Below, piece after piece: positions 53,885 through 64,000 of a stretch of 64,000 nucleotides of DNA. The position numbers were made by a program, and so were the translations under genes. Source of the DNA: Prochlorococcus sp. AG-347-L02. GTDB taxonomy: Bacteria; Cyanobacteriota; Cyanobacteriia; PCC-6307; Cyanobiaceae. A model generated the notes under the pieces. That model saw only the letters and a list, made by a program, of their open reading frames with translations. It made no database searches and was not told the origin of the DNA. The DNA is taken from NCBI GenBank assembly GCA_003281255.1, contig QCCL01000001.1, forward strand, positions 204,964-268,963. Reading direction: 5' to 3'. Numbering within the stretch: the first letter of the stretch is position 1; each line of letters starts with the position of its first letter.

Positions 53885-55558
53885 TTATAAATCAGTAACA
53901 GCCCCTAAACTTGATGTGCTTACGATTCTCGAATATTTTGAAAGAATTCCTCTTTTGTATTTTTGAATAGGTTTTACCCAATCTTTTTTTCTTTTTTCTA
54001 ATTCTTCGTCAGATATATCAACTTCAATTAGTTGTTTTACAGCATCTACTGTAATTAAATCACCTTGTTTTATTAGAGCAATATTTCCTCCTACAGCAGC
54101 TTCTGGAGCTATGTGACCCACAACAAGACCATAGGTACCCCCGCTAAATCTGCCATCGGTAATTAAAGCCACCTTCTCTCCTAGCCCTTGACCAACAATC
54201 GCAGATGTTGGAGCTAACATTTCTCTCATACCTGGACCTCCTACAGGACCTTCGTTTCTAATAACAACAACATCACCAGCTTTGATATCGTTATTTAATA
54301 TCGATTTTAAACAATCCTCTTCACTTTCAAAAATCTTTGCGGGACCAGTTAATACAGGGTTTTTTACTCCGCTAATTTTGGCTACAGAACCTTCGCTCGC
54401 TAAGTTGCCTTTTAATATCGCTAGATGTCCTTTTTTATAAAGAGGGTCATCTATGTCTCTTATGACATTTTGATTCGTTGGAGGCTTATCTGGAATATTC
54501 TGTAAGTATTCTGAGATGGTTTTGCCTTCAATGTTTTTGCAATCGCCATGAATTAATCCTGCATTCAAAAGTATTTTCATTACTTGTGGAATCCCACCTG
54601 CCTTATGAAGATCCACCGTCACATATTTACCACTTGGTTTAAGGTCACAAATAACGGGTACTTTTTGTCTGATTCTCTCAAAATCATTAATGTTGATATC
54701 TATTCCTGCAGTATTCGCAATAGCTAAGATGTGCAATACCGCATTTGTTGATCCGCCAATTGCCATAATTACTGATATTGCATTTTCAAATGCCTTCTTT
54801 GTCATTAGGTCTAGAGGTCTTATATCTTTTTCTATTGCAGAGACTAATATCTCGGCACTTTTATCTGCACTTAGTTCTTTTTCAAGATCTTCAGCAGCCA
54901 TAGTGGAACTGTGAGGAAGACTTAACCCTAATACTTCAATAACCGCAGACATTGTATTAGCAGTAAACATTCCTCCACAGCTACCAGCACCAGGAATACA
55001 ATTTTTCTCAACTTGGATTAGCCTTTCTTCACTAATTTTGCCTGATGTTAATTGTCCAACAGCTTCAAATGCACTAACAACAGTAAGATCTTCTCCGTGC
55101 AATTTTCCAGGCTTTATTGTCCCTCCATAAATGAAAATTGAGGGAATATTCATTCTTGCAATCGCAATCATGGCACCTGGCATATTTTTATCACATCCAC
55201 CTATAGCAAGTACTCCATCCATACTCTGAGCATTGCATGCGGTTTCAATTGAATCAGCAATAACCTCTCTTGAAACTAGGGAATATTTCATGCCCTCTGT
55301 TCCCATAGAAATCCCATCACTTACTGTTATAGTCCCAAACATCTGGGGCATTCCACCTGATCTTTTTATTGACTCTTCAGCTTTTAGAGCTAACTTATTT
55401 AAACCCATATTGCACGGTGTTATGGTGCTGTATCCATTTGCAACTCCAATAATAGGTTTATTAAAATCTTCATCATTAAATCCAACAGCTCTTAACATCG
55501 ATCTGTTGGGGGATCTTTGGACACCTTGGGTTATTGCAGATGATCTGAGTTTATTCAT
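53885..55558 (-). CDS. ilvD: Dihydroxy-acid dehydratase
   Basis: [44 protein letters not shown]. Confidence 0.98.
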   Translation of the reverse strand: MNKLRSSAITQGVQRSPNRSMLRAVGFNDEDFNKPIIGVANGYSTITPCNMGLNKLALKAEESIKRSGGMPQMFGTITVSDGISMGTEGMKYSLVSREVIADSIETACNAQSMDGVLAIGGCDKNMPGAMIAIARMNIPSIFIYGGTIKPGKLHGEDLTVVSAFEAVGQLTSGKISEERLIQVEKNCIPGAGSCGGMFTANTMSAVIEVLGLSLPHSSTMAAEDLEKELSADKSAEILVSAIEKDIRPLDLMTKKAFENAISVIMAIGGSTNAVLHILAIANTAGIDININDFERIRQKVPVICDLKPSGKYVTVDLHKAGGIPQVMKILLNAGLIHGDCKNIEGKTISEYLQNIPDKPPTNQNVIRDIDDPLYKKGHLAILKGNLASEGSVAKISGVKNPVLTGPAKIFESEEDCLKSILNNDIKAGDVVVIRNEGPVGGPGMREMLAPTSAIVGQGLGEKVALITDGRFSGGTYGLVVGHIAPEAAVGGNIALIKQGDLITVDAVKQLIEVDISDEELEKRKKDWVKPIQKYKRGILSKYSRIVSTSSLGAVTDL

Positions 55559-55581
55559 ATTATTTGAGAACCTTTTTTATT

Positions 55582-55872
55582 CTATTGCCCCAACTCTTCA
55601 AGTTGCTTCCTCACATCAGCAATTGCAGAATTAAGTTGCTCAACTTTCTTCTCCAGATTCTCTCCTTCAACTTCATTTATATTTTCATTTGAATCAATCG
55701 CTTCTGAGCCGTCTTGAATTCTGGAGGAATACATCATTGCTTTTTGTTTTTTTTCCTCCTTTCTTTTGTCTGCTTCGGATATTAACCACCAAGCTAGACC
55801 TGCTGCTCCAATAAAAGCACCGCTTATTAATGATAAAAGATTATTTGAAGACGAATCTCTGTATTCAGACAT
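55582..55872 (-). CDS. Hypothetical TM protein with C-terminal coiled coil
   Basis: LLSLISGAFIGAAGLAWWLIS plus C-terminal heptads. Confidence 0.65.
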   Translation of the reverse strand: MSEYRDSSSNNLLSLISGAFIGAAGLAWWLISEADKRKEEKKQKAMMYSSRIQDGSEAIDSNENINEVEGENLEKKVEQLNSAIADVRKQLEELGQ

Positions 55873-55901
55873 TGGTAAAATATTTACTCCTATATTCTAT
55901 A

Positions 55902-56519
55902 TTAGTTCTTATCTTGAAATATAGTACTTAAACGCGATGGAGGATTCCCAATACCCGGGACTAATAATTGTGTTTTTCCGTCTTCCTCATCTATGCAAGA
56001 AGTGTAAATTACCTGATTAGGGAGTAATTTCGCAATTTCATTTAACCCTTTATTTGAGCAAATAGCAGTTATTAAAAGAATCCTATTTGAATCAACACCT
56101 AATTCCTTTAATTTAATTAAAGTTTCTAATGTTGCTGATTTTGTTGTTATTTGTTCTGAATAAAATATAACTCCTTCATTTGATTCAATAGTTTTAGGAA
56201 GTTCTCCTAATGAGAGAGTTGAATTAGGAATTACTTCTTTTGATCCAAACCAAAGAGATAACCCTTCAGGCAACATTGCGAGCACTTTTATTGGATAATC
56301 ATTATTAATAAAGAATCCATCTGCGTCTCCATTATCAGTATTTACTATTTCTTTTTTATATGGCAGCCAATTACGTAATGCTTCATATGTAAGCCATTTA
56401 CCTAATTGCTCATATCCTGTTGAGTACAAAATATTTGGAGTATTTTTTTCTCGCAATATTGAAAGCCAATGTTTTATTAATGGATGAGGAGGAACAATAA
56501 CCTTTAGTGACATTGCCAT
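55902..56519 (-). CDS. upp: Uracil phosphoribosyltransferase-like protein
   Basis: VVPPHPLIKHWLSILR, TYEALRNWLP; C-terminal GIGNPPSRLS. Confidence 0.8.
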   Translation of the reverse strand: MAMSLKVIVPPHPLIKHWLSILREKNTPNILYSTGYEQLGKWLTYEALRNWLPYKKEIVNTDNGDADGFFINNDYPIKVLAMLPEGLSLWFGSKEVIPNSTLSLGELPKTIESNEGVIFYSEQITTKSATLETLIKLKELGVDSNRILLITAICSNKGLNEIAKLLPNQVIYTSCIDEEDGKTQLLVPGIGNPPSRLSTIFQDKN

Positions 56520-56582
56520 ATATTTTCCTTTAAGATACTCTTACAAACTTTAAATACTTAAGTTCTAAAATACAGTCTTATT

Positions 56583-57095
56583 ATGATTAAATCAATTGTT
56601 TTACCCTCACTAAAGAATGCATTAATTACTTTGTTATTCGTTGGGATTTTATTTTTTAATTCTGTAAATTCTGCATGGGCTAAAAGACCTCCTGAGATTA
56701 GAAACCAGCAAGACCTTAATTTAGAGCCAGATATGCATGGTCAAGACTTAAGCGGTAACGAATACGTTAAGTTTGACTTGAATGGGTTTAATTTCAGTGA
56801 AAGTAATTTAGAAGGGGCGGTGTTCAATAATAGTAAATTGCAAAACTCAAAGTTTACTGGAGCAAATTTAAGAGATGCACTAGCTTATGCAACAGACTTT
56901 ACAGATGCTGATCTTTCGGATGTTAACTTTACTAATGCTCTATTAATGGAGAGTAATTTTGAAGGTGCAAAAATAGATGGTGCAGATTTTACTGATGCTG
57001 TTCTTAGTCGTACACAACAAAAACAATTATGTGCGATTGCTAATGGCACAAATAGTTCTACAGGAGAGAGTACAGAATATAGCTTAGGTTGTTAA
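56583..57095 (+). CDS. Exported pentapeptide-repeat protein
   Basis: Signal peptide; A(D/N)(F/L)xx repeats. Confidence 0.9.
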   Translation: MIKSIVLPSLKNALITLLFVGILFFNSVNSAWAKRPPEIRNQQDLNLEPDMHGQDLSGNEYVKFDLNGFNFSESNLEGAVFNNSKLQNSKFTGANLRDALAYATDFTDADLSDVNFTNALLMESNFEGAKIDGADFTDAVLSRTQQKQLCAIANGTNSSTGESTEYSLGC

Positions 57096-57104
57096 TCATC
57101 AAAG

Positions 57105-58169
57105 ATGAAAAAAAAAATTCCAGTTATTGTTGTTTCGGGATTTCTTGGTTCAGGTAAAACAACTTTTCTAAGATATTTATTAAAAGAGAGTAATAAAAAA
57201 TTTGGTTTAATAATTAATGAATTTGGTGATGTTGGAATTGACGGTGATTTGATTAAAAGTTGTGATAAATGCGATGAATCTGAAGACGACTGCGTTATCG
57301 AATTAAACAATGGATGTTTATGTTGTACTGTTCAAGATGATTTTGTTCCATCAATAAAAGCTCTTCTAAAATTTAATCCTCCTATCGAATCAATAATTAT
57401 CGAAACAAGTGGCTTGGCACTACCAATTCCCTTAATTCAAGCACTTAACTGGCCTGAAATTAGGTCTTCCATCTACCTTGATACTGTAGTTGGTATCGTT
57501 AATGGAGAGTCAATGCTTAATGGTTCACCAATTAATGATCTAAATAAAATAACAAAACAATATAATGATACAGATAAAATTGATCACAAAGTCTCTATTG
57601 AAGAACTTTTTGAGGAACAACTAGAAGTCTCTGATATCGTTTTAGTCTCTAGATCAGATATCTTAAATGATCATCAGTTTGATGTTGTAAAAAATAAAAT
57701 CCAGGGATGTATAAACTCATCTACACCAGTTCTTAAATCTAAGAATGGCAAAATTGATTTAAATTATCTATTTGATTTTAATTTTAAAAAAGAGAGTTAT
57801 AAAGATTTTTTGACGGAAAAACATGACCATAATCATGTTGAGCTTGTATCAGATTCAATTAAATTAAATTATTTCCTTGAAAAAAATGACTTTGAAAATG
57901 AAATGTCAAAAATCTTGGATGAATTAAACATTCTTCGAATAAAAGGACGTATTTGGATACCAGACAAATCATTGCCTTTACAAATACAAATAGTTGGAAA
58001 AAAAATTAATACTTGGTTTGAAGAAGCTCCAGACAATTGTTGGAGACCAAATGATAATGCTGGGCTTGAATTAGTAATAATTTCATTTGATGAAAAATCG
58101 ATAAAAATATTTAACAAAAAAATTAAAGAGAAATTTAAGATTTTAAGTGAGCCAAAAATGGCAATTTGA
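57105..58169 (+). CDS. CobW/COG0523-family GTPase
   Basis: VVSGFLGSGKTTFLRYLL, ELNNGCLCCTVQDDF (CxCC), HDHNHVE. Confidence 0.92.
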   Translation: MKKKIPVIVVSGFLGSGKTTFLRYLLKESNKKFGLIINEFGDVGIDGDLIKSCDKCDESEDDCVIELNNGCLCCTVQDDFVPSIKALLKFNPPIESIIIETSGLALPIPLIQALNWPEIRSSIYLDTVVGIVNGESMLNGSPINDLNKITKQYNDTDKIDHKVSIEELFEEQLEVSDIVLVSRSDILNDHQFDVVKNKIQGCINSSTPVLKSKNGKIDLNYLFDFNFKKESYKDFLTEKHDHNHVELVSDSIKLNYFLEKNDFENEMSKILDELNILRIKGRIWIPDKSLPLQIQIVGKKINTWFEEAPDNCWRPNDNAGLELVIISFDEKSIKIFNKKIKEKFKILSEPKMAI

Positions 58170-58213
58170 CTTTATAGTTAGCTGCCGGGATACTTAACAG
58201 TAGATAGTCCTAA

Positions 58214-58378
58214 ATGGAAAATCCAAAAATTGCCTTAAAACAAATAATCTCTGAAGATGTAATATCAATTGATAAAATCAAATGCTCCAAATGCGGTGGG
58301 GCAGGAAATTTTAAAACACCTGAAAATTCAAGAAGAACTTGCTTTGTTTGTTTTGGTAAAGGCTACATAAATATTTAA
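58214..58378 (+). CDS. Small zinc-finger-like protein (54 aa)
   Basis: MENPKIALKQIISEDVISIDKIKCSKCGGAGNFKTPENSRRTCFVCFGKGYINI; two CxxC(F/G)G motifs. Confidence 0.65.
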   Translation: MENPKIALKQIISEDVISIDKIKCSKCGGAGNFKTPENSRRTCFVCFGKGYINI

Positions 58379-58474
58379 AAATTCAGAAACCTTGAGGTAA
58401 AAATATTTGTTTATTAATCAATAGTACTTTTTATTAGAAATTAAACTAATCTTCTAGTAGAAATTATTTTTTAA

Positions 58475-58729
58475 TTGGACCAATTTGCTGTAAAAGTTTT
58501 TGTAAGACTAAGACCTTCAGTTTTAGATCCAGCAGGGGAAGCTACCAAATCTGCTTCTATAAAACTTGGAGCTGAGGGAATAAAATCATTACGTATAGGA
58601 AAAATGATTGAAGTAAAAATAGAAGGTAATGGTGAAAACGAAGTAAGAGAAAAAATTGATTTATTGTGTGATAGGTTATTCGCAAATACTGTTATTGAAG
58701 ATTATGAGTATTCACTAGAAAAATTATAA
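58475..58729 (+). CDS. purS: Phosphoribosylformylglycinamidine synthase subunit PurS
   Basis: PurS-like [16 protein letters not shown]; followed by purQ. Confidence 0.94.
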   Translation: MDQFAVKVFVRLRPSVLDPAGEATKSASIKLGAEGIKSLRIGKMIEVKIEGNGENEVREKIDLLCDRLFANTVIEDYEYSLEKL

Positions 58730-58730
58730 G

Positions 58731-59396
58731 ATGGATAATTTTATTGTAGGAGTTATTGTCTTCCCTGGTTCTAATTGTGATCGTGATGTTTCATGGGCAC
58801 TGGAAGGTTGTTTAGACATAAGAACAAAATACTTGTGGCATGAGTCTTCAGATTTAAGCGATGTAGATGCAATAGTATTACCTGGAGGATTTAGCTATGG
58901 TGATTATTTAAGATGCGGTGCAATTGCTAGATTCTCTCCATTAATAAATGCCTTGGATGAGTTTGTTAAAAGCGGAAAAAGAGTTTTAGGAATTTGTAAT
59001 GGATTTCAAATTTTAACAGAATCAGGCTTTTTGCCTGGTGCCCTTACTGCAAATAAAAACCTTAATTTCATCTGTGATGATGTTGAACTTGATATTGTTT
59101 CTTCAAAAGGAGGTTGGTTTAATGATGGAGGTGAAAAACAAACTATTAAGTTACCCATAGCGCATGGGGAAGGAAGATATCATTGTGATTCTGATACTTT
59201 AAAAAAACTTGTAGATAATGAATTGATCGCTTTGAGATATAAAAATAATCCTAATGGATCCTCATTCGATATCGCAGGCATAACTAATGAAAAGGGTAAT
59301 GTTCTAGGTTTAATGCCTCATCCAGAGCGAGCATGTGACGAGACAATTGGTGGGACTGATGGTCTCTTTACATTAAAATCATTAATATTGAAATAA
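58731..59396 (+). CDS. purQ: Phosphoribosylformylglycinamidine synthase subunit PurQ
   Basis: [41 protein letters not shown]. Confidence 0.97.
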   Translation: MDNFIVGVIVFPGSNCDRDVSWALEGCLDIRTKYLWHESSDLSDVDAIVLPGGFSYGDYLRCGAIARFSPLINALDEFVKSGKRVLGICNGFQILTESGFLPGALTANKNLNFICDDVELDIVSSKGGWFNDGGEKQTIKLPIAHGEGRYHCDSDTLKKLVDNELIALRYKNNPNGSSFDIAGITNEKGNVLGLMPHPERACDETIGGTDGLFTLKSLILK

Positions 59397-59402
59397 AAAA
59401 AA

Positions 59403-59429
59403 ACCCCCAATTCGGGGGTCTTTTTTATT
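59403..59429. terminator. Bidirectional intrinsic terminator between purQ and fbaA
   Basis: accccc-aattc-gggggt flanked by A-tract and T-tract. Confidence 0.9.
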
Positions 59430-59444
59430 TAATTTGGGAAGAAA

Positions 59445-60518
59445 TTAAACAGTAGCTTTTACTTTTGGATCTAAATCACCTTTTGCGTAAAGATCAGCAA
59501 AGTAATTTGTGCTGTTTTGTTTGATCTTACTTGCTTGACCTTCGCACCAGAACTGCTTGTATCTATCAAGACAAACTTGCTTCATGTATTTTCTAGCAGG
59601 TTTGTTGAAATGTCTTGGGTCAAAGTTTGCCTTATCAGCAAACGCTGCCTCTCTAACCGCGGCAGTGAATGCAAGTCTGTTATCGGTATCAATGTTGACT
59701 TTCCTAACTCCATTTCTTATTCCCTCTTGAATCTCTTCAACAGGAACACCATATGTTTGAGGGATTTCACCACCATATTTGTTAATGATATCCAACCATT
59801 CCTGAGGCACTGAACTAGATCCGTGCATTACAAGATGTGTATTTGGAAGTGCTTTATGGATCTCAGCAATTCTACTTATTGCAAGAACTTCTCCTGTTGG
59901 CTTCCTTGTGAATTTATATGCACCATGACTTGTACCTATAGCAATTGCTAATGCATCAACTTTTGTTTTGGCAACAAAATCTGCCGCTTCTTCAGGATCA
60001 GTCAAAAGCATGTCTGTAGAAAGTTCACCTTCAAATCCATGACCATCTTCTGCCTCACCTTTTCCTGTTTCTAATGAACCTAAGCAACCCAACTCTCCCT
60101 CGACACTAACTCCAACTGAATGAGCAAAATCTACTACTTTTTTAGTAACTGCAACATTATATTCGTAACTAGCGGGTGTTTTTGCATCTGCTTCTAGAGA
60201 ACCATCCATCATTACTGATGTGAAACCATTTATTGCTGCCGAATAGCATGTTGATGGCTCATTACCATGGTCTTGGTGCATTACTACTGGAATATTAGGA
60301 TATGTTTCAGTAGCGGCAAGTATTAGATGACGTAGGAAAATTTCTCCTGCATAATTTCTTGCCCCTCTAGAAGCTTGGAGGATTACAGGACTATCAGTTT
60401 CATATGCTGCTTCCATGATTGCTTGAACTTGCTCAAGGTTATTAACATTGAAAGCTGGAATACCGTAACCATTCTCAGCAGCGTGATCTAAAAGTAGTCT
60501 TAGTGGAACAAGGGCCAT
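59445..60518 (-). CDS. fbaA: Fructose-bisphosphate aldolase, class II
   Basis: [35 protein letters not shown]. Confidence 0.97.
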   Translation of the reverse strand: MALVPLRLLLDHAAENGYGIPAFNVNNLEQVQAIMEAAYETDSPVILQASRGARNYAGEIFLRHLILAATETYPNIPVVMHQDHGNEPSTCYSAAINGFTSVMMDGSLEADAKTPASYEYNVAVTKKVVDFAHSVGVSVEGELGCLGSLETGKGEAEDGHGFEGELSTDMLLTDPEEAADFVAKTKVDALAIAIGTSHGAYKFTRKPTGEVLAISRIAEIHKALPNTHLVMHGSSSVPQEWLDIINKYGGEIPQTYGVPVEEIQEGIRNGVRKVNIDTDNRLAFTAAVREAAFADKANFDPRHFNKPARKYMKQVCLDRYKQFWCEGQASKIKQNSTNYFADLYAKGDLDPKVKATV

Positions 60519-60665
60519 AATTAAAATTAGTTAAATGCTATATAAAGCATATGTTTCCGCGAGTTTAGTATAAAGAGGTATCAAATGTCACGTCATTAGA
60601 TATACAAAATACTAAATTAAAGAAACTAATTTTATGACCCAGAGTATATTTTTAGAATTTTTTAG

Positions 60666-61733
60666 TTAGTAAGTGTAGCCTGATACAAACAATTGCTCAT
60701 CAGATGAAGGTTGAGATCTTGCTACGTAGGTACCTTTTGAAGCTTCAGAGTTTGCTTGAGCTCTTGCTATTAATGCTTTTTGACCTCGTTCAACGTTGCT
60801 TCCTTTCCAGGCCTTTAAGCATGAGTGCTGTAAAGCTCTTCCATAGGAGAATGAAACATTCCATAAAGCTTTCCTGTACAGAGTGTTCATATTATTTAAA
60901 TAAACAGAAGCAGCTTCTTCGCTTAACCCTCCTGATAAGAAAACTATTCCAGGAACAGATGCAGGAACGCATCTTTCCATAGTTCTGATTGTCATTTCAG
61001 CAACTTTCATAGGATCAGCCTTTGTTGGACAATCTGCTCCATTTACAGTCATAGAAGGTTTCAATAGAGTCCCTTCTAGAAAAACTCCATTTGTTTGACA
61101 GGCTATATAAACCTGTTTTATTACCTCTTCTTGGACTTCAGCAGTTTTTTCAATAGTATGATCTCCGTCCATTAAGATTTCAGGTTCAATAATTGGTACC
61201 AAACCAGATTCTTGGACTGATCTTGCATACCTTGCTAATCCCCAGGCATTCTCTTGAATTGATAGTTTTGAAGGACAACCATCATTTGTAATTTGCAGAA
61301 CTGCTCTCCACTTTGCAAATCTTGCACCTTGTTCATAATATTTTGCTGCTCTCTCAATTAAACCATCCAGGCCAGAGCAAAAAGTTTCTACATCTCCTCC
61401 TCCAGGAAGTGGATTTAGACCTTTATCGACTTTTATACCTGGAATAATACCTAAATCATTTAGTTTCTTAACCATTGACTCACCATCTTGGTGATTCTGA
61501 TAAAGAGTTTCTTCGAAGAGGATTGCTCCACTTATATATTTACCAAGACCTTGGGTAGTAAAAAGCATTCCTCTATATGCCTTCCTATTGTCTTCAGTAT
61601 TCTCAACGCCAATTCCATCGAGTCTTTTACCTACTGTTTTAGTGGATTCATCTACCGCTAATATTCCTTTTCCTTTACTAGCTAGTAATTGAGCATTTTC
61701 TTTAAGCTCATTTTTGTAATAATTTAAAGCCAT
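60666..61733 (-). CDS. Fructose-bisphosphate aldolase, class I
   Basis: GKGILAVDESTKTVGKRLDGIGVENTEDNR; start chosen at MALNYYKNEL. Confidence 0.95.
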   Translation of the reverse strand: MALNYYKNELKENAQLLASKGKGILAVDESTKTVGKRLDGIGVENTEDNRKAYRGMLFTTQGLGKYISGAILFEETLYQNHQDGESMVKKLNDLGIIPGIKVDKGLNPLPGGGDVETFCSGLDGLIERAAKYYEQGARFAKWRAVLQITNDGCPSKLSIQENAWGLARYARSVQESGLVPIIEPEILMDGDHTIEKTAEVQEEVIKQVYIACQTNGVFLEGTLLKPSMTVNGADCPTKADPMKVAEMTIRTMERCVPASVPGIVFLSGGLSEEAASVYLNNMNTLYRKALWNVSFSYGRALQHSCLKAWKGSNVERGQKALIARAQANSEASKGTYVARSQPSSDEQLFVSGYTY

Positions 61734-61836
61734 TCTTAAATAATTCAGTTCAATTGATTTTTCCAGAATATGAAAAAAAAATAAAATCAATCCAATACTT
61801 TATCGGGTGATAATTGCTACTTAAAAATGTATAGCC

Positions 61837-62934
61837 TTAAATTTTGATTCTTAATCCGCTTTTCGAAGATTCTCTTATTGCTTCACAAACTTTATGACTG
61901 GCAAGTCCTTCGCATAATCCTGGAATGATAGGTGTTTTATTAAAAATACTCTCAGCCCATAAATTTTGAATTCTTAAAACTGGAGCTATTCTCCCATCAG
62001 TCCATGTTTTTTCAAAATTAAAACTTGAATCTGCAGTTAGATTTTGTATTTTATTTTCGTTGTTTGAATATTTCAAATTAAAACCATGAACATAATCTTT
62101 TTGGTTCTCGCTTTTAAGAATAAGTGAACCTTCGCTTCCATATATTTCTAAACTAAAACCTCTACCGTTTTTAGAAATCGATGATAAAGATACCTGACAT
62201 GGAATAAGATTGGAATCGTAGTTTGATATTTCTAAATTAGCGAGACAAACATCCTCGCTAGTAACATCATTAAAATCAGATGAATTAGGTAAAGGTCTTT
62301 TTTTGATTGATGTTGCTAACTTGCCAGATACATTTATTGATTCTCCAAAAAACCAATTCAACATGTCGAATGCATGAGTACCTAGGGCGCCAATAACTCC
62401 TCCACCTTTTTCTTCCAAAGAATACCAATTCCAAGCTCTTTTAGGGTCGGATCTGCTACCCATTAACCAATCTAATTTGATTAAATTTATTTCTCCTAAA
62501 ATATTTTCATCAATAAGTTTTTTTGTCTGCAGAAAAAGAGGTACTGCTCTATATTCGAAATCGACACATACGCTTAAGTTATTAATCAAAGATATCCTAT
62601 GAAGCTCTTCTATTTCAAAGGATGATATTGAAACGGGTTTTTCTAATAGCAAATTTTTATTATTTTCAAGCGCTCTTTTTGCTAATTTAAATCTTGATTC
62701 AGGAGGGGTAGCAATAATAATTCCATCAATTTCCGGAGATTTAACTAAGTCTTCCCAATCATGAAAAAAATCTAAGCCCGTCTCTTTTTCTAATATCGAT
62801 TTTTGCATTTTCTCGTAATGATAAATAGCTATGGGAGTTAAGTAATCAGACTCTTTTAATGCTTCTAAATGAACTTTTTTACCAAACCCTAGTCCAGCGA
62901 CTGCTATTTTTAATTTTTTATTTTTAGAATTCAT
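61837..62934 (-). CDS. Gfo/Idh/MocA-family oxidoreductase
   Basis: VAGLGFGKKVHLEAL, LLEKPVS. Confidence 0.9.
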   Translation of the reverse strand: MNSKNKKLKIAVAGLGFGKKVHLEALKESDYLTPIAIYHYEKMQKSILEKETGLDFFHDWEDLVKSPEIDGIIIATPPESRFKLAKRALENNKNLLLEKPVSISSFEIEELHRISLINNLSVCVDFEYRAVPLFLQTKKLIDENILGEINLIKLDWLMGSRSDPKRAWNWYSLEEKGGGVIGALGTHAFDMLNWFFGESINVSGKLATSIKKRPLPNSSDFNDVTSEDVCLANLEISNYDSNLIPCQVSLSSISKNGRGFSLEIYGSEGSLILKSENQKDYVHGFNLKYSNNENKIQNLTADSSFNFEKTWTDGRIAPVLRIQNLWAESIFNKTPIIPGLCEGLASHKVCEAIRESSKSGLRIKI

Positions 62935-62939
62935 ACTTA

Positions 62940-63350
62940 TTAATTAACAAATTCTGAACAGCTATTTTCAATAACAACTTCTATGAGTTCATCATTATTA
63001 GAAGTTTGCCAATTAGAATTGAATTGAGGAATTCCATTTATGGAAGTATCTTTGAACTTTTTTTCATCGCAATTAATTCTCATTACATAAAGTGATAACT
63101 CTCCATCATCATCCGTATTATTTGGTTTTTTAAAGAACTTTGTTAAGACACTTATTTCACCATTTGGAAGATGTTTAATACTGCCTTTATCAAGCCATTC
63201 TTTCCCGTCATTATTCTCTTTTAGTAGGACCCAGTCAACACTTCCTATTGCATATGCATAGGAAGCAAAATTTAAAATAAAAAATAAAAGGCTCAAAGAA
63301 AAATAAAATAAATTTGAAATAATTCTCATATTATATATTTGCTTTTGCAA
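62940..63350 (-). CDS. Hypothetical exported protein
   Basis: Signal-peptide-like N-terminus. Confidence 0.6.
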   Translation of the reverse strand: MQKQIYNMRIISNLFYFSLSLLFFILNFASYAYAIGSVDWVLLKENNDGKEWLDKGSIKHLPNGEISVLTKFFKKPNNTDDDGELSLYVMRINCDEKKFKDTSINGIPQFNSNWQTSNNDELIEVVIENSCSEFVN

Positions 63351-64000
63351 GTTCTTTTACACCATGAATTTTTAAAATTTTAGTCAGAGTATCCTTGAGA
63401 TCTTTCCTTTTAACTATTACATCAACAAAACCATGCTCAAGAAGATATTCAGCTGTTTGAAAATTATCGGGTAATTTTTCTCTTAATGTTTGTTCTATTA
63501 CCCTTCTTCCCGCAAATCCAATAAGTGCTTTAGGTTCCGCCAAAATCAAATCACCTAACATTGCAAAGCTCGCTGTTACCCCCCCGGTAGTTGGATGAGT
63601 TAATAAGGGCATATAAAGAAGATTTTTTTCTTTATGTTTTTTTAATGCTCCAGATATTTTTGCCATTTGCATGAGACTTAACATGCCTTCTTGCATCCTT
63701 GCTCCTCCTGATGCGCAAACAATAAGAATTGGAAAATTTTCTAAAGTTGCTCTCTCGATTATCCTTGTAATTTTTTCACCAACTACTGAACCCATGGATC
63801 CTCCCATAAATCTAAAATCCATAACAGCTAATGCTAAAGGCATTGAATTTACAGAACAGATACCTGTTATTACTCCATCTCTTAAACCTGTGCCTGCTTG
63901 GCTTTCTTTAATTCGATCAGCATATGATCTTCTATCTTTAAAACCTAAAGGATCTGTAGGACTTAGTGAGCTATCAAACTCTTCGAATGAATTTTTGTCA
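63331..64000 (-). CDS. accD: Acetyl-CoA carboxylase carboxyltransferase beta subunit, truncated at window edge
   Basis: [35 protein letters not shown]; frame remains open to 63999. Confidence 0.95.
   Translation of the reverse strand, partial: DKNSFEEFDSSLSPTDPLGFKDRRSYADRIKESQAGTGLRDGVITGICSVNSMPLALAVMDFRFMGGSMGSVVGEKITRIIERATLENFPILIVCASGGARMQEGMLSLMQMAKISGALKKHKEKNLLYMPLLTHPTTGGVTASFAMLGDLILAEPKALIGFAGRRVIEQTLREKLPDNFQTAEYLLEHGFVDVIVKRKDLKDTLTKILKIHGVKELAKANI

Noticed and set aside
54690-55634. Plus-strand ORFs antisense to ilvD
   Set aside because: Shadow ORFs of a highly conserved enzyme.
60578-60605. Imperfect palindrome gtatcaaatg-tcacgt-cattagatatac upstream of fbaA
   Set aside because: Too many mismatches and indels to separate from chance in AT-rich DNA.

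Overview
This is a 64-kb, very AT-rich, densely coding bacterial chromosome segment. Gene content points to a marine picocyanobacterium, most likely high-light Prochlorococcus (petN, thf1, chlP, pcyA, typA, ccsA, devBCA, both FBA classes, purS/purQ, sir). Most of the window is ordinary core genome. I recognised no CRISPR array, transposase, prophage, rRNA or tRNA. The main non-routine signals are: (1) a decayed locus beside pstCAB, with a 24-codon GAPDH N-terminal fragment, an arsR-type regulator interrupted by one in-frame TGA, and four copies of an ATCAA-N6-TTGAT operator-like palindrome; (2) a crossing A-B-A'-B' (H-type pseudoknot) pairing pattern in the rpsB 5' leader; (3) a complete four-gene DNA-ligase-associated repair cassette; (4) a 12-19 kb region rich in small orphan ORFs, including an isolated IF-2 N-terminal-like protein, a DUF2130-type protein and several micro-ORFs absent from the ORF track; (5) micro-ORFs coupled by start/stop overlaps to petN and lptB; (6) long perfect inverted repeats upstream of glpX and beside a ribbon-helix-helix-like ORF. 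No homology search or folding program was run. Family names come from recognising motifs in the translations.
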